Of a DNA stretch of 59,013 nucleotides, positions 45,735-55,738 are shown piece by piece. The notes under the pieces were generated by a model. The model was not told the origin of the DNA. It saw only the letters and a list, made by a program, of their open reading frames with translations, and made no database searches. Position 1 is the stretch's first letter, and the number at the start of each line of letters is the position of its first letter. The stretch comes from an uncultured Prevotellaceae bacterium (GTDB lineage: Bacteria; Bacteroidota; Bacteroidia; Bacteroidales; Bacteroidaceae). Location: the NCBI GenBank assembly GCA_900313235.1, contig OMQN01000032.1, positions 1 to 59,013 on the forward strand, written 5' to 3'. Both the position numbers and the translations under genes were made by a program.

Positions 45735-48575
45735 TTACTTACTTTCCGGGGTCATGACTACTTCTATGTGGTTACCACTCTTCAGGAAACCATTGAGGAA
45801 GTCACGGACATTATCTACGGTCAGCGCCTCAACAGTCTTCTTATAGTCAGTATAGAAGTCTACGCCATAATCCTTATAGGCCGTAATGGTATTAATCCAG
45901 AAGCCATTCTTCTTGGCATCTACATCAAACTGCTTGAGCATATACTCCTTGGCCTTATTCAGCTGGTCAGCATCGACAGTCTTCTGCATCTTAGCAATAC
46001 CCTCGTGCAACAGGCGCACAGCAATCTCCTGCTTGTCAGGATTCATGGGGCAGTAAGCCTGCAGGACAGCCATAGGCTGATGAGCGCTAAGGTTGAAAGA
46101 GCCAGAAGCTCCACAAGAGTAGGCAGCGCTCTCGTCCTCACGGATGGTCTTCAGATAAATCATAGAGAGAATCTGTCCGACAACATCAATCTTCACCTGG
46201 TTGGCCAGTGTGTAAGGCATAGCGGCATACCAGTACTCAAAAGCGGTAGCCTTGGGCGACTCGGTCTTCACCTTGAAGTGGTTAACGACCTCACCCTTAG
46301 CGAATGTCATAACATCCTTGAAGTCTTCAGCCTTCTTCTTAGTAGCAGGCAACGAAGCGACATACTGCTCGATGAGTGGACGAAGCGTCTGCTCGTCGAA
46401 GTTACCAACGAAGACAAAGGTGAACTGGCCGGCGTTCTGGAAACGATCCTTGGCAATCTCCAGGATGCGGTCGTAGTTGATATTCTTCAAATCCTCTACC
46501 TGAATATTAGCGAAGCGGGGATTATGAGAATAGATTGTATTCGTCAACGAATCAGAGAAGACGCTCTGTGGATCCAGGCCCTTATTTTTCAAAGCCATCT
46601 CCAAAGAAGTCAGCAGGTTCTGGAACTGCTTTTCGTCCTTGTTGATTGCCGTGAAGTAGAGATACTGCATCTGCATCATGGTCTCGATGTCCTTCGGAGT
46701 TGAGTGAGCTGTGATATACTGACGAGTATTACCCAAAGTAGCATCTGAGTTGACCTCCTTGCCAGCCAGAGCCTTGGTGAGCTCGTTGCTGGAGAAGCTG
46801 CCTATGCCACTGTAGCCAATAACCTGGTCGAAGACCTTCAGGTTGGTGTAGTCGGCAGGACCATAGAGTGACTTACCACCCTTAGCAAAAGCCTGCATCT
46901 GAATCTCATCATCCTTGAAGTCGGTCTTCTTCAGAATGACGGTAGCACCGTTCGACAGCTTCAGCTCCTTATATCCGAACACCTTGTTCTCAGTCTCTTT
47001 GACAATCTTACCAGCCTTGATTTTGGTAACATCTACCAGTGGCTCGTTCTTGACATTATCCACATAAGCCTCAACCTTTTCAGCGCGAGCTGCGGCGATG
47101 GCTGCAGACATATCCTGCTCGGTGGGATAAACCTTACCTTCCTTCTCCTGGGCCCACTCCATGACAACGAGATTGCTGTCAGTGACTGATATCAACTCAG
47201 GAACTGCCTGATTGATGACAGCTACAGGAATATTGGGTACAATCTGCTGCATCATCTGATAGAGCACATCCAATGGTGGGATGGGTTCGTTGGCAAGGAA
47301 GTGGTCACGATACTGGTCGCCAAACTCTGCATTCTTACGCTTGTCGCGGTTAGTATACTGTTTCTCCAGAGAACTCAGGTAGTCGGCCTGTGCACGGGCA
47401 TACTCCGTAGCGGTGAAGCCAAACTCACGAGCGCGCTTTGCCTCGCGGTAGAGCGTCTTCAGCGTCTCCATATCCTTACCTTCCTTGGGAACGCCAATCA
47501 GTTCGAAGCAGTCCTTGGTCTTCGACAGCAGATACTGACCATCGTCAGCAAATGCCTGGAAGAACGGACAGCTCTCCTCCTGTGTCATCTCGGCCAAGCG
47601 CTGGTTCATCATTCGGCTGATAACACTGGTCGCATAGTCCTGAACCAGGTATCCGATGTTTTCCTTCTCCTTTTCAGGAACGGCATCATGCTTCATCATG
47701 ATCATGATCTGGCTCATCTGCATCTCCTTATCCTTGTCGAAGATATAGATTGCCTCGTTATTGTCGGGGACAGTCTCAGCAACGACCTTAGGAGCATTGG
47801 CATCAACCTTGATACCACTGAACAGCTCTTTGATTTTTGCCTCCATGTGGTCGACATCGACATCACCTACAACGATGATGGCCTGGTTGTCTGGGCGATA
47901 CCACTTATGATAGTAAGCACGCAGCGTGGCGGGCTTGAAGCTGTCGATGACAGACATCAGACCGATAGGCATGCGAAGACCATACTTAGAGCCAGGATAC
48001 ATCTTAGGCAGTGAACGGGTAATCATACGCTGCGAAGGGCCCTCACCGAGACGCCACTCGTTATGCACCACGTCACGCTCCTTGTCGATCTCATCAGCCT
48101 CCAACAGCAGACCGTTCGACCAGTCTTTCAGAATGAGCAGACAAGAGTCGAGGGCGGTAGCACGCTTGGTAGGCACGTCGCAGACACGATAGACGGTCTG
48201 GTCGATGCTGGTATAGGCGTTCAGGTCGGAACCGAAATCCACACCCAGCGAACGGGTGTAGTCGATGATACCCTTACCCTCGGGCTTTGAGGGGAAGTGC
48301 TCAGAGCCGTTGAAAGCCATGTGCTCCAGGAAATGTGCCAGACCACGCTGGCTCTCATCTTCCTGAATGGATCCCACACGCTGGGCAATATAGAAGTTAG
48401 CCACATGCTCCGGATACTCGTTATGACGGATGTAATACGTCAGTCCATTGTCCAACTTACCCATACGTACGGCAGGGTCTACTGGAATCGGTGGCATCTG
48501 CATCTCCTGAGCCACCATGACTGCACTGCACAGCAAGGTGAGCGCAGCCACAAACATTCTTTTCAGTTTCATCAT
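45735..48575 (-). CDS. M16-family zinc metallopeptidase (pitrilysin-like), exported
   Basis: Periplasmic or envelope metalloprotease of the insulinase/pitrilysin family that degrades short peptides. A signal peptide ends near MVAQ. The inverted zinc motif HFLEH is at residues 81-85 with the third ligand, E, about 75 residues later in the DKERDVVHNEWR stretch. The four-domain M16 layout is seen, with the second half (about 490-946) being the inactive pair. At 946 residues it is the one-chain form. Two start codons are adjacent (48575 and 48572). It is monocistronic with its own terminator. Confidence 0.92.
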   Translation of the reverse strand: MMKLKRMFVAALTLLCSAVMVAQEMQMPPIPVDPAVRMGKLDNGLTYYIRHNEYPEHVANFYIAQRVGSIQEDESQRGLAHFLEHMAFNGSEHFPSKPEGKGIIDYTRSLGVDFGSDLNAYTSIDQTVYRVCDVPTKRATALDSCLLILKDWSNGLLLEADEIDKERDVVHNEWRLGEGPSQRMITRSLPKMYPGSKYGLRMPIGLMSVIDSFKPATLRAYYHKWYRPDNQAIIVVGDVDVDHMEAKIKELFSGIKVDANAPKVVAETVPDNNEAIYIFDKDKEMQMSQIMIMMKHDAVPEKEKENIGYLVQDYATSVISRMMNQRLAEMTQEESCPFFQAFADDGQYLLSKTKDCFELIGVPKEGKDMETLKTLYREAKRAREFGFTATEYARAQADYLSSLEKQYTNRDKRKNAEFGDQYRDHFLANEPIPPLDVLYQMMQQIVPNIPVAVINQAVPELISVTDSNLVVMEWAQEKEGKVYPTEQDMSAAIAAARAEKVEAYVDNVKNEPLVDVTKIKAGKIVKETENKVFGYKELKLSNGATVILKKTDFKDDEIQMQAFAKGGKSLYGPADYTNLKVFDQVIGYSGIGSFSSNELTKALAGKEVNSDATLGNTRQYITAHSTPKDIETMMQMQYLYFTAINKDEKQFQNLLTSLEMALKNKGLDPQSVFSDSLTNTIYSHNPRFANIQVEDLKNINYDRILEIAKDRFQNAGQFTFVFVGNFDEQTLRPLIEQYVASLPATKKKAEDFKDVMTFAKGEVVNHFKVKTESPKATAFEYWYAAMPYTLANQVKIDVVGQILSMIYLKTIREDESAAYSCGASGSFNLSAHQPMAVLQAYCPMNPDKQEIAVRLLHEGIAKMQKTVDADQLNKAKEYMLKQFDVDAKKNGFWINTITAYKDYGVDFYTDYKKTVEALTVDNVRDFLNGFLKSGNHIEVVMTPESK

Positions 48576-48693
48576 TTGGTTATTTATTGTTCAACAATTG
48601 TCATTTCCAGCTGGCAAAGTTAGTAATAAATATTGACCTGCATGCACGTACCTTTATATTATTAATTTTTTTTATACTTCTATAGAACACAAA

Positions 48694-48736
48694 AAAAGTC
48701 CTTTCAGCCATTTTTCATGTAGCTGAAAGGACTTTT
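48694..48736 (-). terminator. Terminator of the TonB receptor/lipoprotein pair
   Basis: AAAAGTCCTTTCAGC (48694-48708) pairs perfectly with GCTGAAAGGACTTTT (48722-48736). A-rich on the left arm gives the T run on the minus strand. Confidence 0.9.
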
Positions 48737-48756
48737 AAGAAAATCAACAGTCGCTG

Positions 48757-50319
48757 TTACTCTGCCTTCTCGCTGGAGACGTATACGCCGACAGCCTCCA
48801 CAAGGCCCTTATAAGTAGTCTTATAAGCGATAACGGTCAGTTTGTCACCCCAAGTGAGATTGAGATCGCCGAACTGGCCCTTAGCACCGCCCCAACCCTT
48901 GAGGACACCGTAGATATAGACAGAACCCGTCTCATCGGTCAAGTCAAAGTTACCATATTTAGTAACATCGTTCTTTGCACCTTTATCAAGCTCTTCCTGA
49001 GGAGCCTCGGTGATAGTACCAGAAATCAGATAGTACTGTTCCTTGCTATCTGGAAGATCACGGAATTCAGCAATCGTTTTCGTCTCGACAGCATATTTCA
49101 CCTCCTCAAGTGTGCCATTCACCATCTGTGGCGAATCTTTATAGGCACCACGCTGACCCATGACGGTAACAACGTCGCCGACCTTGGCACCAGCCTCGAT
49201 GAAGCCCTCAGCACGATAGACAAGTGTCTTACCTGTGTGGTCTGCAATATAGAAGCTCTTGCCTTGTTTGTCACTAGCGTACAAATCCACAATAACTCCC
49301 GTGAGGCGATACTGTGCATCACCTACCTCAGCAGCTAAGAAGTCACTGACAGTGCATTCAACGATAGAGCCTTCCTGAGAAATGGTAGTCTCTGCTGTGT
49401 ATTCCTTACCATCACTTGTGGTAACAAATGTGACAGTGGTCTTACGAGCCCCACCAGTGTTGGGGAGTGCTTTGAAGGTGACAGTAGAGGTCTCGCCACT
49501 GATGTTGATACCGGTTACGAAGAGCCAGTCCTTAGCATCTTCAGGAATCTTCACATCCAGGCTATTGCCCTTATTGCTCAGCGTAGCATGGAACTCGCCA
49601 CCAGTCTTAGCAACGGTATTGTTTTCTATGTCGAGAGCATCTACGGCGATGAGAGACTTCTCAATGGCAATAACAGTAACGTTTACCATCTCGATGGTGC
49701 CATTGTAATCCTTGCGCGGACCCTCAACAGTAACAATGTCGCCTACGCCAATGCCTAAGCTCAAGAAGTTCTTCTCTGCACCCTTCTTGTCGAGTGTACC
49801 ATAGATATAGACCTCACCAGTCTCATCCTTCAGATACCAGTTACCATAAGTAGTGTTGGCAATGCTCTTTACGGTACCCTTCACACGATAGGTCTTGCCG
49901 TCAACGCCATTCTTGGCAACCTCCTCACAGGTAGAGAGAGGAATATCAACCTTCTTGGCAATCTGCTGGACATTAACCTCCTGCTCCTGACCGTTACACA
50001 ACAATTTCAGGAAAGCAGCACGAGACTCAGTGGTCTTCTTAGCCTTGAAGACCACGTCCTGCTGACCTGCGCCACCAGATACCGGGGTTATGGTAAGCCA
50101 TTCTGGCACATCTTTAAACTCCCAGTTACCATTGGCCTTCAGCGTTATCGTTGTCTCGAATTCCTTATCGGCAGGATCAGCTTCTTCACCTGCAGCGAGA
50201 GAGATAACGGACTGCGACACCTGTATCTGACTCAGTGTGCTCTTCTCTTCGTCTTCAGAGCAGCCGACAAGCATAGTCACGGCTGCCATGAACATAGGGA
50301 TAATATATCTAAGTTTCAT
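48757..50319 (-). CDS. Surface lipoprotein with BACON and OB-fold repeats
   Basis: Predicted outer-membrane lipoprotein with acylated Cys20 (MLVGC) when the start at 50319 is used; ATG at 50331 adds four residues. It alternates two BACON domains (about 30-115 and 230-305) with OB-fold modules: STCEEVAKNGVDGKTYRVKG, VSDFLAAEVGDAQYRLTG and AEFRDLPDSKEQYYLISG start three copies. Each OB copy has the phrase Y-(I/V)-YG or GDxVTV. BACON domains often bind mucin or glycans, and OB folds nucleic acid or sugars, so the ligand is unknown. It follows the Oar-like TonB receptor by 30 bases and is probably its partner. Confidence 0.85.
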   Translation of the reverse strand: MKLRYIIPMFMAAVTMLVGCSEDEEKSTLSQIQVSQSVISLAAGEEADPADKEFETTITLKANGNWEFKDVPEWLTITPVSGGAGQQDVVFKAKKTTESRAAFLKLLCNGQEQEVNVQQIAKKVDIPLSTCEEVAKNGVDGKTYRVKGTVKSIANTTYGNWYLKDETGEVYIYGTLDKKGAEKNFLSLGIGVGDIVTVEGPRKDYNGTIEMVNVTVIAIEKSLIAVDALDIENNTVAKTGGEFHATLSNKGNSLDVKIPEDAKDWLFVTGINISGETSTVTFKALPNTGGARKTTVTFVTTSDGKEYTAETTISQEGSIVECTVSDFLAAEVGDAQYRLTGVIVDLYASDKQGKSFYIADHTGKTLVYRAEGFIEAGAKVGDVVTVMGQRGAYKDSPQMVNGTLEEVKYAVETKTIAEFRDLPDSKEQYYLISGTITEAPQEELDKGAKNDVTKYGNFDLTDETGSVYIYGVLKGWGGAKGQFGDLNLTWGDKLTVIAYKTTYKGLVEAVGVYVSSEKAE

Positions 50320-50349
50320 ATTTGTTATCATTTATCTATTCTCTCATTA

Positions 50350-53300
50350 TTAATTAAAGAAGTACTTGATACCAATAGATGCATACCAACACTGGCCCAA
50401 AGAGTGATAGGGCTTCCACTTCGTGGTGTTGCCACTGATTGAAGCGGGAGTAGAGAATACAGGATAGCCCTCTGCATCCATACCCTCGTACTTGATGATG
50501 CGTGAATACTGTACACCATTAGAAGGAGCAGAGCTATAGTCCAGATTAGCAATCTTCTGAACACCCCAGCTGGAGTTGAAGAAGTTGAGTACGTTCTTCA
50601 TATCAAAGCCAATCTGCAGGGTATGCTTGGTCTTACCAACATTCAGTTTGAAGTCGTGCTTGTAGCTGAAGTCGATACGGTGAACCCAAGGAGAGTAGTC
50701 GCTATAAGCCTCTGCATACTTGCCCTGACGGTCTGCCAGATAGTCGCAGTTGTGAACGAAGTCCATGAAGCGCTGCTGGTCGTCAGCAGACTTAAAGCGG
50801 AAGTCACCCTTACCAGTCCAGTTGCCATTAGCATCAAAGTTGCCTGCTACCTGTGCATCGGTGGGGATATAAGCCACATCGTATGTGAAGCCATCTGCAT
50901 TGATGTCGTTCTGGACAAGGTAGGTTGTATTGTTGCCGCCACGCCAAGTCTCATAGATGATACTATAGTGGTTGTTCGACTTGTCATGAATTGTTGCGCT
51001 GGCAACGATACGGTCAGGCGTAACAAACTGTGAGTTGTGCAGCATTACGCTGTTAGGACCTTCATAAGAAGGAATATAGGTGAATGCTGACGAAGCGTCA
51101 GAACCTGGCATACCTGTCAGTTCCTTGCTGACAGTATGGGTATAGGCTGCCATCAGACTCATCCACTCAAAGGGCTGAGCGTTCAAGGTGAAGTTGAATG
51201 ACCATCCGTAGCCTTTGCTGGTATTGTCAAGCACATAAGCATTGGGAAGGTTCTTGCCTGTTGCCTGATCTTTCAACATAAAGTCCTGATAGATGGGACG
51301 ATTGTCTACGCCATTGAAACGTGCATAACCAGCAACGTCTTTGACAGCCCAGTCAGAGATACATGCTGCATTGACAGTCTTATTGAAGATAAACTCTGCC
51401 GTAGCTGACAATGGGAATGACACAGGAATCTGGTAGTCGACAGCAATAGAAGACTTCCATACCTGCGGCATCTTGAAGTCGGGATTCACGGCATTGATGG
51501 TAGACCCCTTCTCACCATCCTCAGGACGGATAGTAGCAGGGCCAAGACCATTGTTGATGATGTAGTCACGCAGTGTGTTACCAGTCATGATATTGCCAGC
51601 AAACTGCGTCATATCGGTCTGCTTACCACCGTTCTTGCCAGTAGCATTCCATGCGCCCTTATACTGAACCATGTTCGAGTTGGTAGGCATATTGGTAAAG
51701 AACACCAAGGGCAGACGACCTGAGAAGAGACCCGTACCACCGCGCACCTTCAGCGACTTGTCGCCAAAGACGTCGTAGGTGAAGCCCAGACGTGGAGAGA
51801 ACGTGTATGAAGAAGAAGGCCATGTGCCAGTATCAATATGACGTCCGTTATAATCAAGGTCATAGATGGCCTTATTTGTCATCAGGTCCTTGTTGTTGAA
51901 GAAGAGACCATCGACGCGCAAGCCGTAAGTGAGCTTCAGTTTGTCGTTAACGTTCCATTCGTCCTGAGCATAAATGCCAAGTTTATTGAACTGTACGCGA
52001 GCAGCCGGCTCCGTCTCACCATTATAGCCATAGGTCAGGGCAACAATCTCAGGAGTGCTATTAAACAGCATCTCTGCATCGAGGACACCATTCTTCCACA
52101 TAGCCTCAGTAGTGTTGAAGCGATAGTAGCCAGTACCATTACGCATATACATATTGTCAGCCATCTGATGCTCATAGCTTACACCAGCCATAATCTTATG
52201 ATTGTTACCATAATAGGTCACATCATCCTTGATATTCCAGATGGTGTTATGAACGGCATTGTTCCAGGTGAACAGCTCATAACCCAGAGATATATAGTTA
52301 TTATCATCCTTCGTAATATCGATGAAAGGGAATGGCGATGACTCTGAGCTGCGCAGGTCGTCAAGTTTTGAATAGGTTGCCAGCAACTGGTTGGACAGTT
52401 TCTCTGTCAGACGGCTATTCAGGTCGAACGTCCATGAGTTCACCTCATTGTCCATAGAGTACAGAGAGTTGGCATACGACATGGCCATCTCTGACATACG
52501 AGAGTCTGGCAGACGGGGACCACCGTCCATAGACGTCTTGTTAGGCGCATTCCATACCTTATTCTTCGTATAGTTATAGCGCAGTGCGAGGTGATGCTTG
52601 TCAGTGATGTTCCAGTCGAGACGAATCAGAAACTTGGTATTCTTCTCGTCGGCAGGGAAACTGGTATAGCTACCGGTATCGTAACCATACTTCTTGGCGA
52701 CATAGTCAGAAACAGCCTGCAAGTCAGCCTTTGTAGTACGTGACACATAGTTCTCCGGATCAGCAGGATTATCATCGTCAGCACCCTGCCAGCGGTTAAC
52801 CACTGTAGGAATCTTCACAAACTCTGCATTGGCAAAGAAGAACAGCTTGTTCTTGATGATAGGACCACCGAGTGTGAATCCGTAGGTGGTCTTCTGATTC
52901 TTCTCACGTGCGCCACTGATCTGCTCGCGATCTACAGCGTCACCCTGCATCTGCTCATTCTGGTGATAGATGTAGGCAGTACCCTTGAACGTGTTGGTAC
53001 CTGACTTGGTAATAGCGTTGACACCACCACCGATGAAGTTGGTCTGTCGAACATCATAGGGTGATACGACAACCTGCATTTCCTCGATGGCATCAATAGA
53101 GATAGGATTACCACCACCAGGCAGGTTGGGGCTCAAACCAAAGTTGTTATTGAAGTTGGCACCGTCAACCGTGAAGTTGGCATTACGTCCGTCAGAACCG
53201 GCAAAGCTCATACCGTTACCGCCATAAGGTGACAGACGGGTATAGTCTGTGATGCTGCGGCTGACAGTAGGCATGTTGGCAATCATCTGATTATTGATGT

Positions 53301-53712
53301 TGGTAGATGCACCCGTCTTCTCAGTAGTAAACTTAGAAGCCTTACCACTCACAACAACTTCCGCGAGCTCGTTAGCATCCTCTGAAATCACCACAGGAAG
53401 ATTGTAGGTTTCACCCAACTGCAAGACAACACCCTTGATAACTTTGGTTTGGAAGCCGATATAGCTCACTGTCACAGTGTAAGGGCCTCCGGTACGCATA
53501 CCCTGAATACTAAAGCGACCATCTACATTGGTCACTGCAGCATAGCGCGTGCCAGAAGGCTCGTGCACTACCTGCACAGAAGCTCCAATTACCTCCTCCT
53601 TAGTATCCTGAATAGACACTTTACCTGCTAAGGCAGAGGTAGTGATCTGAGCCATGACAGCCACTGTTGACATCAGCAACAGGACCATCAGAAACAAAAT
53701 CCTTTTTCTCAT
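50350..53712 (-). CDS. Oar-like TonB-dependent outer-membrane receptor
   Basis: Outer-membrane TonB-dependent transporter of the Oar-like type, distinct from SusC. A signal peptide ends at AVMAQ. An N-terminal CarboxypepD_reg-like domain (about 27-105, GKVSIQDTKEEVIGASVQVVHEPSG) is followed by a plug with SDGRNANFTVDGANFNNNFGL, VVVSPYDVRQTNFIGGGVNAITKSGTN and a barrel of about 850 residues ending KYFFN. These phrases are typical of Oar relatives. Substrate unknown; there is no SusD partner, and a BACON/OB lipoprotein follows instead. Length 1120 fits. Confidence 0.92.
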   Translation of the reverse strand: MRKRILFLMVLLLMSTVAVMAQITTSALAGKVSIQDTKEEVIGASVQVVHEPSGTRYAAVTNVDGRFSIQGMRTGGPYTVTVSYIGFQTKVIKGVVLQLGETYNLPVVISEDANELAEVVVSGKASKFTTEKTGASTNINNQMIANMPTVSRSITDYTRLSPYGGNGMSFAGSDGRNANFTVDGANFNNNFGLSPNLPGGGNPISIDAIEEMQVVVSPYDVRQTNFIGGGVNAITKSGTNTFKGTAYIYHQNEQMQGDAVDREQISGAREKNQKTTYGFTLGGPIIKNKLFFFANAEFVKIPTVVNRWQGADDDNPADPENYVSRTTKADLQAVSDYVAKKYGYDTGSYTSFPADEKNTKFLIRLDWNITDKHHLALRYNYTKNKVWNAPNKTSMDGGPRLPDSRMSEMAMSYANSLYSMDNEVNSWTFDLNSRLTEKLSNQLLATYSKLDDLRSSESSPFPFIDITKDDNNYISLGYELFTWNNAVHNTIWNIKDDVTYYGNNHKIMAGVSYEHQMADNMYMRNGTGYYRFNTTEAMWKNGVLDAEMLFNSTPEIVALTYGYNGETEPAARVQFNKLGIYAQDEWNVNDKLKLTYGLRVDGLFFNNKDLMTNKAIYDLDYNGRHIDTGTWPSSSYTFSPRLGFTYDVFGDKSLKVRGGTGLFSGRLPLVFFTNMPTNSNMVQYKGAWNATGKNGGKQTDMTQFAGNIMTGNTLRDYIINNGLGPATIRPEDGEKGSTINAVNPDFKMPQVWKSSIAVDYQIPVSFPLSATAEFIFNKTVNAACISDWAVKDVAGYARFNGVDNRPIYQDFMLKDQATGKNLPNAYVLDNTSKGYGWSFNFTLNAQPFEWMSLMAAYTHTVSKELTGMPGSDASSAFTYIPSYEGPNSVMLHNSQFVTPDRIVASATIHDKSNNHYSIIYETWRGGNNTTYLVQNDINADGFTYDVAYIPTDAQVAGNFDANGNWTGKGDFRFKSADDQQRFMDFVHNCDYLADRQGKYAEAYSDYSPWVHRIDFSYKHDFKLNVGKTKHTLQIGFDMKNVLNFFNSSWGVQKIANLDYSSAPSNGVQYSRIIKYEGMDAEGYPVFSTPASISGNTTKWKPYHSLGQCWYASIGIKYFFN

Positions 53713-53751
53713 AGCAATTTAATCTTTTCGTATTTTTTTATTTTTGCGCTG

Positions 53752-53759
53752 CAAAGGTA
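53752..53759 (-). promoter_or_regulatory. -7 box of the TonB receptor gene
   Basis: TACCTTTG on the minus strand, about 40 bases before the start. The nearest TTTG is 22 bases upstream, slightly far. Confidence 0.5.
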
Positions 53760-53787
53760 ATCATTTTTTTAGATATATTCGCAAACT

Positions 53788-55539
53788 TTACGCTTCTTTT
53801 TGACGAAGTCCCATACGAGCCTCTACAACATTGACAACATAGTCGCCTAATTTCTCACACTCGTTGATGAGATCCATATAGATGGTACCTACGGCGTAAG
53901 TGTATTCGTGGTTGTTGACGTCATTGATATTCTGCGACTTCAACTGGTTGCGGTAGTTATTGATTTCGTTCTCGATATTGAAGGTACGATTCACGTCAAA
54001 CGACTCCTTGCGACCACCCATCAGACGGTTCATCTGCGAAAGGCTCTGGTCTGTCAGTTCCATCATCTGGTGCAGGTGGTCGTACTGCTTCTCAACGAAG
54101 TGGTCCTGCTTGCCATTGTATTTGCGAGAAATGGTACGGGCCATATTGAAGCAGGCGTCACCAATAGACTCCAACTCAGAGACCTCACGCAGCATAGCGC
54201 GAATCTTGCCCTTGGTATCGTCAGAGAGGTGAGCATCACTGACAGAGTTGAGGTAGTTGGCAATCTCCAGTTCCATATTGTCTGAGATGCCCTCGTATTT
54301 CTCAATCCGGGTATACAGCTTATTGAACTCACCATCCTGGTTAGACTTCTTCTTACCACTCGATGTGGATGACAGCGTCAGCAGTTCTCTCACCATGCCA
54401 AACATGCGTTGCATACGATTAGAGAATTGCTGAATCTCCTTTTGTGCCTCCAACACTGAGAGCTCAGGAGTCTTCATGAAGCCAGCAGTAATGAAGTGCA
54501 GACGGAAGTCTTCCTCCTCGTCGATCTTCTTGGGTTTGATAACCCAGCAGACGAAGCGTTCTATCTGTGGGATGAACCATATCAGGATAAAGGTATTCAC
54601 CACATTAAATGACGTGTGGAATGCAGCCAGCACAAAGCTCAGCTTGGCAGAGTTGGCTAAAACAGCGTGTGTACCGGCATTTTCTACCGTCATATTGACA
54701 TCGTAGCCTACCCAACCGCACACCATGTCGATGAAGGGACGGAACACAAAGAGTATCCAGATGACGCCAAAGACATTGAAGAACATGTGAGCCAACGCAG
54801 CACGGCGCGCCTGGGTATTTGCTGACATCGCTGCCAGGTTAGAGGTCACGGTAGTACCGATGTTCTCACCCATCACGAGTGCAATACCCTGATAGATGGG
54901 CAGGGCACCACTCGAGCAGAGTATCATGGTGATAGCCATCACTGCTGCCGACGACTGCACGCAGAACGTCAGTATGCCACCCAGCAGCAAGAAGATGAGC
55001 GTGGTCAGGAAGGAGTTGGGGTCAAACGAGGCAAAGAAGTCAAGCACCGTCTGGTTCTCACCTAAGTGCATGTTCTGCCCCGTGACACGTAGTGTTGCCA
55101 AGGCGAATATCAAGAAGGCGACACCAAAGAGGAAGTCGCCAATGTAGCGGTACTTCTTCTGATATATCAGGATGATACCCACGAAAAAAGCGGGGAAGGC
55201 CAGCTGACTGATGTCAAACGACATACCAGCAGACATGATCCATGCCGTCAGCGTAGTACCGATGTTGGCACCCATAATAACTGAGATAGCCTGAGCCAAC
55301 GTCAACAAACCTGCGTTAACGAACGATACCGTCATCACCGTGGTAGCCGTTGACGACTGGACAGAAGCTGTCACCAACATACCAGTAAGCATTCCCGTAA
55401 ATCTGTTTGTGGTCATAGCGCCTAACACGTGGCGCAACTGGGGACCAGCCATCTTCTGCAAGGCTTCACTCATTGACTTCATACCATACATCAGCAGTGC
55501 CAAGGAGCCCAGAAGCGTGAAAATTACCCAAATGGACAT
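53788..55539 (-). CDS. Na/Pi cotransporter family protein with PhoU-like C-terminus
   Basis: Inner-membrane Na+:phosphate symporter of the NptA/PF02690 family. Two inverted membrane repeats carry the family QSS motif (TASVQSSTATTVM near residue 60, FCVQSSAAVMAI near residue 190) with the second motif GENIGTTVTSNLAAM. The C-terminal about 230 residues form a cytoplasmic PhoU-like helical domain, likely regulatory. Length 583 is typical. It faces the uridine-kinase-like gene across a short divergent region; its own -7 box is probably TAAATTTG at 55581-55574. Confidence 0.93.
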   Translation of the reverse strand: MSIWVIFTLLGSLALLMYGMKSMSEALQKMAGPQLRHVLGAMTTNRFTGMLTGMLVTASVQSSTATTVMTVSFVNAGLLTLAQAISVIMGANIGTTLTAWIMSAGMSFDISQLAFPAFFVGIILIYQKKYRYIGDFLFGVAFLIFALATLRVTGQNMHLGENQTVLDFFASFDPNSFLTTLIFLLLGGILTFCVQSSAAVMAITMILCSSGALPIYQGIALVMGENIGTTVTSNLAAMSANTQARRAALAHMFFNVFGVIWILFVFRPFIDMVCGWVGYDVNMTVENAGTHAVLANSAKLSFVLAAFHTSFNVVNTFILIWFIPQIERFVCWVIKPKKIDEEEDFRLHFITAGFMKTPELSVLEAQKEIQQFSNRMQRMFGMVRELLTLSSTSSGKKKSNQDGEFNKLYTRIEKYEGISDNMELEIANYLNSVSDAHLSDDTKGKIRAMLREVSELESIGDACFNMARTISRKYNGKQDHFVEKQYDHLHQMMELTDQSLSQMNRLMGGRKESFDVNRTFNIENEINNYRNQLKSQNINDVNNHEYTYAVGTIYMDLINECEKLGDYVVNVVEARMGLRQKEA

Positions 55540-55684
55540 AAACTTTGATTTAGTGTTTTGAAATATTTCGGTGCAAATTTACAAAAAAAAACGCAATAAC
55601 AAATGGAAATACATTTTTTTTCGTAACTTTGGCTACGCCGAACTTACTTAGCACTCGGAAATGAAAAGAAAATTTTGCTTTTCT

Positions 55685-55715
55685 TTTGCATTTCTCTCTT
55701 TTTTTCGTAACTTTG
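55685..55715 (+). promoter_or_regulatory. Promoter of the uridine-kinase-like gene
   Basis: TTTG (55685-55688), 19 bases, TAACTTTG (55708-55715), 23 bases before the ATG at 55739. It rules out the earlier ATG at 55661. The phrase TTTTTTTCGTAACTTTG also occurs at 55614-55631. Confidence 0.75.
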
Positions 55716-55738
55716 CGTCATCAATAACGAATGATACT

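Noticed and set aside
55661..55738. Earlier ATG for the uridine-kinase-like gene
   Set aside because: A full TTTG-N19-TAACTTTG promoter lies downstream of this ATG, and the family start fits 55739.
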